From Mixophyes australis (lineage: Eukaryota > Chordata > Amphibia > Anura > Limnodynastidae): a DNA stretch of 64,000 nt. Shown piece by piece: positions 33,010 through 44,094 of the stretch. Location: NCBI GenBank assembly GCA_036250195.1, contig JAVHZZ010000003.1, positions 341,415,875 through 341,479,874 on the forward strand. Direction: 5' to 3'. Position 1 is the stretch's first letter, and each line of letters opens with the position of its first letter. Both the position numbers and the translations under genes were made by a program. Under the pieces are notes generated by a model. That model made no database searches. It was not told where the DNA came from and worked only from the letters and a program-made list of their open reading frames with translations.

Positions 33010-33998
33010 TAATGGTTTTGATTTTGGATTTGGTTTTTTTTTAGAAAAATTGCTAAAATATGCTAAAATCACATCATTTTGCTCTTTTTTTGATCTTACA
33101 ATATTATTAACTTCAATAACACTAATTTCAAGTCATTTGCAGTCAATTTTGACCACCTCACAGGTCACATTATTATTTTCATACACTTTCGGACAAATAC
33201 TGCAGCGACCTGGCTGGATGCTAAGCGGCAGAGCAATGACACAAACACACGGCAGTTCCTACCACATCTAGGACACATTGGCACACAGCAGTGGCAGAAA
33301 AGAAAAGTCAGGAAGAAAAGCCTGCAAGGCCTAGTATTTGTATTTCAGGAATGACAATTAGCAATGGAGCAATGGAGCTCTTCTTTTTGTGTGTAACCTA
33401 TATACCACCGTACAAATTTGACTGCAAAGTCAGAAGAAAAGCCTGCCAGCACTAGTATTTGTATTTTTCTCTAATGAGAATTACCAATGGAGCTCTCCTC
33501 TTTGTGTGTTACCTATATAACACAATAGAATTTGACTGCAGAATTGCACCAACCCTGCCAGCACTAGTATTTGTATTTTTCTGCAATGAGAATTACCAAT
33601 GGAGCTCTCCTCTTTGTGTGTTACCTATATAACACAGTAGAATTTGACTGCCGAATTACATTAACCCTAACAGCACTAGTATTTGTATTTTTCTGCAATG
33701 AGAATTTAGCATGGAGCTCTCCTGAATGTCACTGTAGACTTTGAACACTGCTACCACCTCCTCTTTCAATTCTATCTATTTAGCTGACCAACTGCTCTAC
33801 ACAGTGTGCTACCCCTTCTGTGTCTCTCTTTCAAATGGCGCTAGATCGCCGTGGAGGGCGAGTTCCGACGACGTAACAATGACGTTTTGCCTCGTTTTCG
33901 ATTCGAAAAAGCGCAAAAGTACCGATTCCTCGTTCCTAGTACCTGGATTCCCTAAGTTCGGGTGTGTTCGGTTCTCGAGGAACCGAGCCTGAGCATCT
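33010..33998. mobile_element. Non-autonomous element ending GAGCATCTCTAC, with internal array
   Basis: The start shares 'ggttttgattttggatttgg'-type sequence and the following 150 bp with the 35.9-36.2 kb copy. The right end 'gagcctgagcatctctac' is the complement of a GTAGAGATGC terminus, which agrees with the left end 'ttagagatgcgaactg' of the 35.9-kb copy. TAGAGATG termini suggest hAT. The 33.84-33.99 kb end is CpG-rich and palindromic in part (ttctcgaggaa). No transposase; the left terminus of this copy is eroded. Confidence 0.55.
33320..33715. repeat. Tandem array of about 112 bp, 3-4 copies
   Basis: 'agcactagtatttgtatttt' begins at 33448, 33560 and 33672 (spacing 112), with a diverged first copy at about 33328. 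It lies inside the preceding element. Confidence 0.9.
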
Positions 33999-34088
33999 CT
34001 ACTTTTTAGGAGTCTTTTTCAAAAATGATTATTGAATTTGCATAATTCACTATCTGTCTATATGTACCAAGCAAAAAGACACACTTTA

Positions 34089-34388
34089 AAATGTAAGGCA
34101 CAGAAATGAGTATGTTTTCTCCTGGACAAACCATATTACAATGCAAGGGGTGCATATTAGTTTATTGTTTTGCACATAAGTTAAATACTGGCTGTTTTTT
34201 CATATAGCACACAAATGCTCAATGGCTTATTTGTACACTGAAATTTAAAGTTGAACTAAGACATGCCCTACCCCAACTATAAATCTGCCATCACATTTCA
34301 AATTTACCTCCCCCTCCAATGCAACATGGTTTTGCCAAAGTGAAGTTACTCATTTTTTTTGCTTTCCTTTCCTTAATGAATCCGGCCC
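34089..34388. mobile_element. Harbinger-like MITE (27.7-kb family)
   Basis: Family phrases 'gacaaaccatattacaatgc', 'ataaatctgccatcacattt' and 'caatgcaacatggttttgcc'. The right terminus 'cttaatgaatccggccc' is preserved and the left terminus is worn. Confidence 0.75.
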
Positions 34389-34699
34389 AATGTATTCAGT
34401 GCACATTTTTTAAACCTTTCACTACTTAACATTGCTGTTATATATAAATATTTCCAATTTTCCGAGGTTATAAAGGACTTGCAGTGAACCTTTCATCTAT
34501 ACACGGTGGAGGTTATTAACGAAGAGCAAAACAACAGAGGTGCAGAGCAAAATCCTGTCTTCTGGTGAAGTGCAATTTTATTTGTGCACATATGGCTAGA
34601 TTTCTTTGTCTCCATCAATAAACCCACCCCTTCAGTCTTTAACCTTACTATTGCTCACTGTTTTCTTTCTTTTCTTTCACATTTTGTCACCTCTTTTTT
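34389..34699. other. No gene seen
   Basis: Nothing recognised. Confidence 0.35.
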
Positions 34700-35185
34700 A
34701 CTGACAGTAGGCTCATTTAGAGGAACAAAGTAGAAGTGCAATTTTGCACCATGGGAAAACATTATGCACCATGGGGCAGACAGATCTGGGGGTAGATTTA
34801 CTAAACTGCGGGTTTGAAAAAGTGGAGATGTTGCCTATAGCAACCAATCAGATTCTCGTTATCATTTATTTAGTACATTCTACAAAATGACAGCTAGAAT
34901 CTGATTGGTTGCTGTAGACAACATCTCCACTTTTTCCAAAACCGTAGTTTAGTAAATATACCTCTTGTGGACAGACTTAGAGTTGGGAGGGAAGCACATT
35001 CTAGAACAACTCTAAATTGCAGTGTAAAATTAAAGCTGCACAGTATTTGTGTGCTACATGAAAAATAGGCTATATTTTACCTCTATGCAAAAAGAATTCT
35101 ATGCGCACTTCTTGCATTGCAACATGGTTTTTCCAGGTGCAAGTTTGCACTATTTAGCTGATTTTTCTCCTATTTCTAAATGAGG
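34700..35185. mobile_element. Diverged Harbinger-like MITE split by MITE copy D
   Basis: The left part has 'gcaccatggggcagacagat' (to about 34785). The right part resumes 'ggacagacttagagttggga' (34969), then 'gcattgcaacatggtttttc' (about 35114), all phrases of the 27.7-kb family. The termini are too diverged to place. Confidence 0.5.
34788..34964. mobile_element. Palindromic MITE, copy D (Harbinger-like)
   Basis: 'gggggtagatttactaaact' against 'agtttagtaaatataccTC'-type right end. Inner arms 'gtggagatgttgcctatagc' and complement. Inserted in the preceding, older MITE. Confidence 0.85.
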
Positions 35186-35892
35186 CTCCTATTTCTAAAT
35201 GTCTAAAAGATTGATTGGTACAAGTTATTGAACATTTGTGCTTTCTTAGGAATTTTAGTGGCTAACAGCGATTTGTAATCTGATAGGTAAGTGCAGGTTA
35301 TTTATACGTTTAAAAGAAAACATCATTCTCAAAAGGTAATCTGTATATTACTAATTTATTTTGGTAAATATCTATATGTGCAAAAATATATTTCTGAAAT
35401 GTTAAACTCTTACAGTTCCTTCAAAAAACTATTCAAATTTAATTTAGTTTTAAAGCATTTGACCTTAGATTTTTGAAGTAAAAAAAACATTATTTAAAAT
35501 AATATCAATTAGGTTTTCTTGAGATATAGTTGAATATAAACATTAAAAGTTACAGTGTCTTAATTAGCATAGCAATGTCATACTTCAGGAGATGTGAGTT
35601 TAAATTGGAATTTCGGTTATAGCATTATGTTTCTTATTAATTGAATACAGCCAATGTTATTACATGATTAAGATGTGAGTAAGATAGTATACATGGCTGC
35701 AGATGTTTAAAATTCTTTTCTGAATAAATATACCATTTAATTAGTGATGTGAATTGAATTTTGCATATGCATATCTTTAACTGCTTTGAATCGGTAATTA
35801 ATTTAAAAAAAAATTGCCATACTGTTCTGCATAGCAATAAAATAAACAGAGCCAGGTAGAGCTCATGGTGTAGTATTTAAAATCACCAAATT
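35186..35892. other. AT-rich stretch, no gene seen
   Basis: Nothing recognised. Confidence 0.4.
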
Positions 35893-36200
35893 AGAGATGC
35901 GAACTGACCCCCGTTTTTTGGTTTTGGATGTGGTTTTGGTTCTAAAACGTCTCTGTGTTTTGGTTTTGCTACTGTTTGTGCCCAAAAATCATAAAAGGTT
36001 TTGGTTTTGGATCTGGGTTTAATTAAAATTTGTGAAAAATAGATAAAATGATGTGATTTTGATGTGTTTTTGCTCCTATATTTTTATTTATAACATTAAC
36101 ATTCATTGTCAGTCATTTCTAGTCTATTTTCTAATGATCCCTTCACAACTGTTCAATTTTTCACCAATTTTGGCCAAAGTCTGCTGCGAGCTGTCTTAAT
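35893..36200. mobile_element. 5' part of the TAGAGATGC-ended element
   Basis: Starts 'tagagatgcgaactgaccc' and runs through a 'ggttttgg'-rich region and the segment 'cattgtcagtcatttctagt'. It matches the left half of the 33.0-34.0 kb element and ends before the tandem array of that element begins. Confidence 0.55.
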
Positions 36201-36532
36201 GAAGGATTTTGTAACTTTGCATTAGCTTTCTCTGATTCAATTCAAAACATAATTAACCAATCTATACGGTTCTCTAACTCCATCACATAGCGTAAATCGT
36301 CAGACATCATATCTCCGTCTATACATGTATTCTTTGGTGGTTGCACATTCTGACCTTTTAATTTCTCAGAACATGGACTTTCAATTGCAATGTCTTGTCA
36401 AGACAGATGTTTTTGGCAACCAAATCTGCATCAATGTCAGTTATACATTCTTGAGTGGGAAGACCAACTTTTGGCCTATCTGAACCCTCTGTTTTACATA
36501 TTTCGTACATTTCACTAATATAACATTTTGGG
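36201..36532. other. No gene seen
   Basis: Nothing recognised. Confidence 0.35.
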
Positions 36533-36700
36533 GGGTATTCAATTGTTAGCGAGATCCCCGGAAAAACGAGCGCTCGAAAAATATTACCGTTAATACGGTA
36601 ATATGTGCGGAAATACTGTTAATACGGTAGTTTACTCGCTGAATTTCATCTCGCAGCTCAGGGAGCTGCGAGATGAAATTCAGCGAGTAATTACCGTATT
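36533..36700. mobile_element. Half of a palindromic MITE (GGGGGGTATTCAATT end)
   Basis: The left terminus 'ggggggtattcaattgttag' is followed by an inner perfect palindrome: 'ttactcgctgaatttcatct' (36632) and 'cgcagctc', a 3-base loop, then the exact complement to 36690. Outside it, 'aatacggtag' pairs imperfectly with 'ttaccgtatt'. The right terminus is absent: sequence switches to the 467-bp array at 36701. Confidence 0.75.
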
Positions 36701-38382
36701 AAAACAGAAAGAAAGTTGTCAGCGCTTATCCTTTAAACTGCATATCTGTGTGTGTCTAGCAAAATGAAAACATGAGGTATTAGTTCATATTTTGATCAAA
36801 AGACTTAAGCCTGCATCCCACGTCAAGGGTACCTCATTATATGCAGGTCCTACACTGACCTATATGCTTTAAACACTATTAAAATGCAGTTAAAATCAGA
36901 TGCACTCACCTCCCAGGTATAGGGGTTTACATCTAACAAAGGCTGGCTTGTGAGCCACACCCAAATGTGCCTTATATAGGCTTGATGGACAGCTGCTATG
37001 ACAAAAAGGCAATATTTTGAAACAAAACCAGAGAAAAATAAGCCCGCGCTCGGTATATCACACATTATATATGGTACCAGCTGCTTGGCAACAAGCCAGC
37101 GCTCGGTATATCCCATATTGTATGTGGTACCAGCTGCGTGGCAATATAAATGCCCATATATGTATACAAAACAGAAAGAAAGTTGTCAGCGCTTATCCTT
37201 TAAACTGCATATCTGTGTGTGTCTAGCAAAATGAAAACATGAGGTATTAGTTCATATTTTGATCAAAAGACTTAAGCCTGCATCCCACGTCAAGGGTACC
37301 TCATTATATGCAGGTCCTACACTGACCTATATGCTTTAAACACTATTAAAATGCAGTTAAAATCAGATGCACTCACCTCCCAGGTATAGGGGTTTACATC
37401 TAACAAAGGCTGGCTTGTGAGCCACACCCAAATGTGCCTTATATAGGCTTGATGGACAGCTGCTATGACAAAAAGGCAATATTTTGAAACAAAACCAGAG
37501 AAAAATAAGCCTGCGCTCGGTATATCACACATTATATATGGTACCAGCTGCTTGGCAACAAGCCAGCGCTCGGTATATCCCATATTGTATGTGGTACCAG
37601 CTGCGTGGCAATATAAATGCCCATATATGTATACAAAACAGAAAGAAAGTTGTCAGCGCTTATCCTTTAAACTGCATATCTGTGTGTGTCTAGCAAAATG
37701 AAAACATGAGGTATTAGTTCATATTTTGATCAAAAGACTTAAGCCTGCATCCCACGTCAAGGGTACCTCATTATATGCAGGTCCTACACTGACCTATATG
37801 CTTTAAACACTATTAAAATGCAGTTAAAATCAGATGCACTCACCTCCCAGGTATAGGGGTTTACATCTAACAAAGGCTGGCTTGTGAGCCACACCCAAAT
37901 GTGCCTTATATAGGCTTGATGGACAGCTGCTATGACAAAAAGGCAATATTTTGAAACAAAACCAGAGAAAAATAAGCCCGCGCTCGGTATATCCCACATT
38001 ATATATGGTACCAGCTGCTTGGCAACAAGCCAGCGCTCGGTATATCCCATATTGTATGTGGTACCAGCTGCGTGGCAATATAAATGCCCATATATGTATA
38101 CAAAACAGAAAGAAAGTTGTCAGCGCTTATCCTTTAAACTGCATATCTGTGTGTGTCTAGCAAAATGAAAACATGAGGTATTAGTTCATATTTTGATCAA
38201 AAGACTTAAGCCTGCATCCCACGTCAAGGGTACCTCATTATATGCAGGTCCTACACTGACCTATATGCTTTAAACACTATTAAAATGCAGTTAAAATCAG
38301 ATGCACTCACCTCCCAGGTATAGGGGTTTACATCTAACAAAGGCTGGCTTGTGAGCCACACCCAAATGTGCCTTATATAGGC
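36701..38382. repeat. 467-bp tandem array, 3.6 copies
   Basis: Units start 'aaaacagaaagaaagttgtc' at 36701, 37168, 37635 and 38102 (spacing 467). The copies differ at only a few positions (for example ccCgcgctcg against ccTgcgctcg near 37042/37509, and tatatcAcac against tatatcCcac). Each unit holds an internal near-duplication, 'cgctcggtatatc' twice, followed by 'ggtaccagctgc'. The fourth unit stops at 'ccttatataggc' (38382). Repeated 88-, 78- and 69-codon frames in the units are products of the repetition, not genes; 467 is not a multiple of three. Confidence 0.95.
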
Positions 38383-38620
38383 ATATCCCATCCCGGAGTG
38401 GAGTGGAGAAGACAGAGCAGAGAGGAGCAGCTTCATGCAGGTAAGTTAAAGAAAGACATGGGGAGGGGTGGGGAGGGCTGCTGAGGGGAGGGAAGCGCAG
38501 CAGCGATTTTTAAAGGGGGGGCGGCGATTTTTAAAGGGGGGGCGGCGGCGATTTTTAAAGAGGGGGGGGCGGCTATTTTCACACTGTGCCTAGGGCGCCA
38601 AGGACCCTAGCACCGGCGCT
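38383..38620. other. G-rich stretch with 'gcggcgatttttaaaggggg' repeats
   Basis: Three near-repeats of 'ggcggcgatttttaaag' (about 38496-38560) with long G runs, then 'gcctagggcgcca'. Possibly part of a non-autonomous DNA element; not identified. Confidence 0.4.
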
Positions 38621-38624
38621 GCGG

Positions 38625-39750
38625 CTCTGTGACTTTCCCTTTAAGAACCATGATTCTGCTTGCTTCTCTTTCAGAGACATTACTTTCACAGGTGTTCCTA
38701 GCTACTGTGATCTGGACCACTCCCTAAACCTCATTGGTCCTGGAACACTATATGAACCTCCCAAGGTTATGGACTCATTGTCTGATCTTTGTGTTACTCA
38801 GTCTACCTTGGTCTGGGTTGTATCTGCTGCTGCTGTTACCTGTGTGCTGGACTTCTACATCTACAACCACCATACCTGGTACTTGTAGTTCCACACTGCT
38901 TACTGAATCTCCTACTGCTGTTACCTGTGTGCTGGACTTCTACATCTACAACCACCATACCTGGTACTTGTAGTTCCACACTGCTTACTGAATCTCCTAC
39001 TGCTGTTACCTGTGTGTTGGACTTCTACATCTACAACCTTCATACCTGGTACTTGTAGTTCCACACTGCTTACTGAATCTCCTACTGCTGTTACCTGTGT
39101 GTTGGACTTCTACATCTACAACCTTCATACCTGGTACTTGTAGTTCCACACTGCTTACTGAATCTCCTACTGCTGTTACCTGTGTGCTGGACTTCTACAT
39201 CTACAACCTTCATACCTGGTACTTGTAGTTCCACACTGCTTACTGAATCTCCTACGGCTGTTACCTGTGTACTGGACTTCTACATCTGCACACTGAACTG
39301 TCTTGTGAGTTACCTATTACACCTGCACTCATATTGATTGGCTCAACTACCTCTCTGCTCGGCTGCCTGTATTCTTTACTGAACTACAATCAAGTGACCT
39401 TGTCATCTGTGATTCTATGTTTGGCACAGCTATTATTATTACTCTGTTGATTATTAGTTGCTGGACTGTTATTAAGAATATATTGCCAAGCTAGTTGCCA
39501 GTTCCGTTATTCAAGTTGTGTGCATTCATTCTTCATGCCGTTGCTATTGGTTACCAACTGAACTTCTTTCGTGATTTCATTGTATTTTGGGAACTGTTGT
39601 GTACTCAGCTTGCTGAGTTGTACATATCTTTCACTGTTGCTGTTATACCATCTACCAATATACTATATTGCAACGCTACTATCATCTTCTGTGTTTTGTT
39701 CAACCTCCACCATCCACTGCTAATAACATCCAAGTAGTGGCAAAAGGGAT
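38625..39750 (+). mobile_element. LTR-like stretch with internal array
   Basis: A CCAAT-like 'cctcattggtcc' (38731) lies 16 bp before a TATA-like 'actatatgaacc' (38748), a promoter arrangement like that of an LTR. A tandem array follows, as in the 23.2-kb solo LTR. I could not find matching ends or a target duplication, so the LTR label is tentative. Confidence 0.35.
38830..39295. repeat. 85-bp tandem array, about 5.5 copies
   Basis: 'ctgctgttacctgtgtgctg' starts at 38830, 38915, 39000, 39085, 39170 and 39255, exactly 85 bp apart. Each unit contains 'acttgtagttccacactgct'. An open frame through two to three units is a composition effect. Confidence 0.95.
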
Positions 39751-39764
39751 CCATAAAATATCCT

Positions 39765-39893
39765 TAGCCGGGACAATTCATTACTGACTGACACATTTTG
39801 AAAGATCCACAGGTGGTATTCATTATTCACTTGTGACCTGGAAAACCTGCCCTATTAGGGGTCCCTGAAGATTGGGTTTGGGAAACACTATTG
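39765..39893. mobile_element. Right half of the 16.7-kb hAT MITE family
   Basis: 'attcattactgactgacaca' and 'gaaaacctgccctattaggg' through 'gattgggtttgggaaacact' match the right half of the 16715-16907 element. The left terminus is missing. Confidence 0.75.
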
Positions 39894-41405
39894 TGGCTGT
39901 ATCACTTATAAATAGCTTATTGTATACATTTATTTAAATTAATAGCACGTTGAGCCAAAATATGTGATTGCAAATGTATTGATTTCTGTGACAGTATGTC
40001 ATGATTTAGTTTTACAATTTTTCTAAAAAAAAAAGCCCCCCTTGCTATTTAGACCTTTTGATGTGTGTGTCCAAAACATCCTATAGCTTGAAGGCACAGG
40101 AGGGGGTAATTAAACTTACTATGTCTCTAAGACAGGATGCAAGTAATATAGGAAATACAACACCAAGATTTAGGAAATCACAGATAAATATCAATTTTGT
40201 TAAGTTTAAATTGCGTTCGCTCCAAGATTAGAGCATATAGTACATCCTAATGGTAATTAATATATGTGATATATCAGACGTTGCGGTGTCAGCTAAGACA
40301 TGGGATGGGTTACCTTCTGCCAAGTTAGGGCTATAAAACTATATAGAAAGAGCACAGTTTGACCATGCAATGTATAATTCCATCTGTAACTTCTGGAAAG
40401 ATTGCTAGTACCACAAATTGACATGTAACTTTCCTTATAAGGGCTACTTGATCTATTAAAACATCACTGCTTTAAGATCCTGCTCTGATGCCTACTTAAC
40501 AGTGGCAAGTCCTGTGACATACAGAATAGACCAATCTAATACATTATCTGTCTGTTCGGAGGTTGGGACCCAGCATTCCAGTACCAACTCTCAGCCCGCT
40601 ACCCTGCAGCTCTGACCAGTGTAATAGGCCAGTGGGGAACAATCCACAGGGGTACCAGCCCAATTGCCCAGCAAGGGGGTACACTAGCAGCGAACGTTAC
40701 CCAGATGGATGCGTGTCTAGGTGCTGGCAAAGGAGTCTAGTGGTGGCAGCAGCAGGCCCCAAACCCCTCCTAATGCATTTAGAGGGGCACAATTTGGGAT
40801 AAATAAAGGGGACGGTGGCATGGCAAGCCCAGCTGGTCCTCAGCAACACAGACAGGGTGGCATAGGAGGTCCATCTTGTCACAAATGTTGTATACCATAC
40901 TGTTCTGTATGTTTACCAATATATCATTTTAGTGTCTGGAAACTAAGTCATTATAATACAGTATGAAATAAAGTAGTAATGATCATTTACCACAAAAAAT
41001 GGAGACCACAATTAAAGGTTAATGCCCACTTGCTGTTCCTTGGAATTGCCCCTCGGAAACTTTACCCAAACCTAGCTTTGTGGGTTTGAGTATTTACCTA
41101 AAAATGCTCATGGTGGAAAAAGTAATGGCATCACATCAAAGACCAACCAAATGGCTACTTTGGATCACCCACTTCATTCAAACCTATTCATTTCTCTTAA
41201 ATCACTACTTGTCTTTTTGTAGCTTCCTTCATATATTAAATAATCATAAGAGTTTACATGTATAATCATGGATTTTTTACATGTATCACTTTTCTGTGTT
41301 TGAATGTGTTTATTAGAGATGACCAGTTCTGATCCTTTTACAATAGAGGGTATATATAAGACTCCCTCCTTGTTTTTGCTGACATTGTGTGTTGGGAAGT
41401 AGGAG
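39894..41405. other. No gene seen
   Basis: A somewhat GC-richer patch at 40.56-40.88 kb has short open frames on both strands. No domain or splice context supports a gene. Confidence 0.4.
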
Positions 41406-41832
41406 TAAAGCTGGGTACACACTACAGGGTTTTTGTCCAATAATGGTCTCAACCAGCCGAAATACGACCGCTCGTTCAAAAGTCGGGTCAGTGTGTGCTG
41501 TGACATGATGGCCGAAAGTCTGCCCAAATGGACGATTGTCGCCTCATTTGATTGGTCGTACCGTTTAATATTTTCGTTCCAATCTCGTTTCCGCTGTGTA
41601 GTGTGTATAAACTTCCGACCGATCCACAACAGTGAGTACGAAATTACAGTCATTGCTCACGACAACATGGCTGTAAAAAGTTGCTAAAGGGACGTCCGCT
41701 CTTCCCTTTATCGTCCTAAACAAGGCTAGTGTGTATGCAGTCCATGGACTGAGCGATCGGACCATCGATCGCATGTAAAATCGCTCGGCATAAAAAGTTG
41801 GTCGAAATTTCTGCAGTGTGTACCCAGCTTAA
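41406..41832. mobile_element. MITE with AGCTGGGTACACACT ends (TTAA-type)
   Basis: Terminal inverted repeats 'aagctgggtacacactaca' (41408) and 'tgcagtgtgtacccagctt' (41830). The right flank reads TTAA (41829-41832) and the left TAAA (41406-41409, one change), pointing to a piggyBac- or Kolobok-type TTAA target. Interior is CpG-rich (cgatcg, tcgctc) compared with the surroundings. No transposase. Confidence 0.8.
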
Positions 41833-42002
41833 GAGAGTCCAAAACCTGAGGCCTTCCGAGTCTGCAACAGACAGCAGTGAAACTGCAAAAAAGTTTAATA
41901 AATAAATACAATTAAATTAATAGTTAAGAAGCTCCACCTCCTCCATGTCGTCATCTTCCTCTGCTGCCTCCTACTGTGTTTCCTTCTGCATCCCCACATC
42001 CA

Positions 42003-42240
42003 CCACTTCTTCTGGCACCTCCTCCTATGCCTCCACCTCCATCACTGCTACCCCTCTTCTTCTGACACCTCCTCCTGTGCCTCCACCTCCATCACTGCTA
42101 CCCCTCTTCTTCTGGCACCTCCTCCTATGCCTCCACCTCCATCACTGCTACCCCTCTTCTTCTGGCACCCCCTCCTGTGCCTCCACCTCCATCACTGCTA
42201 CCCCTCTTCTTCTGGCACCTCCTCCTGTGCCTCCACCACT
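42003..42240. repeat. 50-bp tandem array, 4-5 copies
   Basis: 'atcactgctacccctcttct' starts at 42041, 42091, 42141 and 42191. Unit C/T-rich, 50 bp. The Pro/Leu/Ser-rich frames through it are artefacts: the period is not a multiple of three and the frame shifts at each unit. Confidence 0.95.
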
Positions 42241-42422
42241 CCTGCACCTCTTCTCTTGTACATCCTCCTGCGCCTTCTACCTCAACTCCTGTGTTTCCTG
42301 TTCCCTGGCTTGATATGAAACACAATACAAGCAAATTTTAATGTCTGTGTCATATGCATTGTATTTTGCAAATTACTTTACATCCTGTATGTGGGACAAG
42401 AATGCAGGAGAGACGTTATACA

Positions 42423-42596
42423 TTAAAACTTTGGACACCATTGTTTTAGATTTAAAATTACATACAATCTTTGTAGCACATGTCCCGCGTTCATCTCACT
42501 AAAAAGTTTAAAACTGCTCCATATTTCCAAAACAGTACATAGGGAGATACTCATAGTCATTTTTAAATCTAAAACAGTGATGTCCAAAGTGTTTGT
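42423..42596. repeat. Foldback MITE, arms about 35 bp
   Basis: 'ttaaaactttggacaccatt' and 'gttttagatttaaaat' (42423-42458) pair with 'ttttaaatctaaaacagtga' and 'tgtccaaagtgtttgtaa' (42561-42598). The loop of 100 bp has no feature. Confidence 0.75.
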
Positions 42597-42598
42597 AA

Positions 42599-43549
42599 TT
42601 TTTGCTTTTCAACTGGGATGGTTAGAGAACGAATTGCTCAGAAGTCCCAGAGAGCAGATCATGTCTCCTGGAGGGGCCCTCCATTTTCAGTCATCAGGAA
42701 GTACTCAGACTGGTTCTGACAGCAATCCTGCACTGTCAGCCACAGGAGCTCTTCTCACTCCCTTGCTCTCGCACACTAACTGCCCCTAAGCTGGTAACCC
42801 TACAAGCCATTGCAGGAATCCTCCCCTGCTTGATCTGCTCCCTCCCACACCCTGACTTCTGCACAGTCCCCTGCCCTAAACAACTAATGCATAGTGCAAA
42901 GCATCCCAATGCTAACCACCACTATCAAGCCTGAGCAACTCACTGAATGTTGATTGGTCAGCACACAGAATTAGGAGAAAGACCATGCGTGCTCCAGAAC
43001 TTACCTTCCTATCAACCTCAAGAGTGATGATTAACAAGGGCTCAGCCAAACAAAACATGTGTAGGCCGCAAAAAAAGATGTTTGCAGAACCTATTTCATT
43101 GAAATTCAATTTATATTTATATGCTATACACTGCATAGTTTTGTCTAGTTACTTCTTTATCTCAAATTAATGTCCTGAATCTCTGCAATAGCTAAAGCCA
43201 TAATCCATAAATGTGTATTGTACACTGTTGTATAAGAGAATATTTATTGTTTTAATTATTCATATGTTGACTTCTAATTTAATGTGAAATATTTATATGT
43301 ATTTCTATGCACATGGTTTAAACCAATTTTCACTGAGAAAATAATAACATACCTGAGTTGATTGTAAAATATTGCATTAAAACAGAAAATAAAAATCTTA
43401 ATATTTGAGGTAAACAAACTGACTGAGTGAATACCCGATTTTATATGGATACCACATCCTGATTCCTGTAGACTCGTGGATGGAAAGATTAGTGTTAAGT
43501 GTTAACTGACTTATCTGGTCATAGACCTGTTATGTTCATCTTTTTGCTA
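42599..43549. other. No gene seen
   Basis: Nothing recognised. Confidence 0.35.
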
Positions 43550-43925
43550 CCAATAAATATTGTCCACTGCGATCGCTGTAGTTCCAAAGCACATAGGTTT
43601 ATTCGCAAAGTATATTAAAAGGCAAAGTTTGGTAAGCATAAGCATGCACCTGCCAGCAGTGACACAAGCTTCTATGAGAACGCTCTGAGGTCCAAAACAC
43701 CGAGCTCAACAATTTATACACTGTACAGTTGTAAAAGAAGTTACATCACAGAGATATAACAGTTACAGTTGTAAGGTCTTCATTCATAGGTCAAAGGTTC
43801 TCGCACTCTCAGGTACTCGATGTGGCATTGGTGAATTCCACAAGTAATACCGGAAACTCTCATAAAATTGTGAGCAGATTGATAACAAACTCAATGTAAT
43901 TCAGCTGTCAGAAACATTATTTAGC
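43550..43925 (-). mobile_element. LTR-like repeat, second copy (19.9-kb family)
   Basis: The minus strand carries 'acagtgtataaattgttgag' (TATA-like) and 'gcgaataaacc' (polyadenylation signal), then 'ggaactacagcgatcgcagt'. It aligns to 19905-20450 except that about 170 bp present there (20010-20180) are shortened here. Opposite orientation to that copy, so the two are not a proviral pair. Confidence 0.5.
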
Positions 43926-44094
43926 TTTTTCCCCACATTATAATTTACATGAAAAAGATTGTAAAATACATTTTACTAACAAATAAATGTGGATTGGAAC
44001 CTTAATAAATGTGTATTATTTACAAGTGTAAGTGCGAATGTAAATGTGTGTGTTATTAATCCGTGTGATTGTGTCGTAACACATGGGGCTAGAT

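Noticed and set aside
36850..38436. Repeated 88-, 78- and 69-codon frames suggesting a tandem gene family
   Set aside because: They occur once per 467-bp tandem unit on both strands and have no domain. The identity comes from DNA-level amplification.
41945..42313. 122-codon Ser/Pro/Leu-rich frame suggesting a low-complexity secreted protein
   Set aside because: It runs through a 50-bp array; a period not divisible by three changes the reading frame in each unit.
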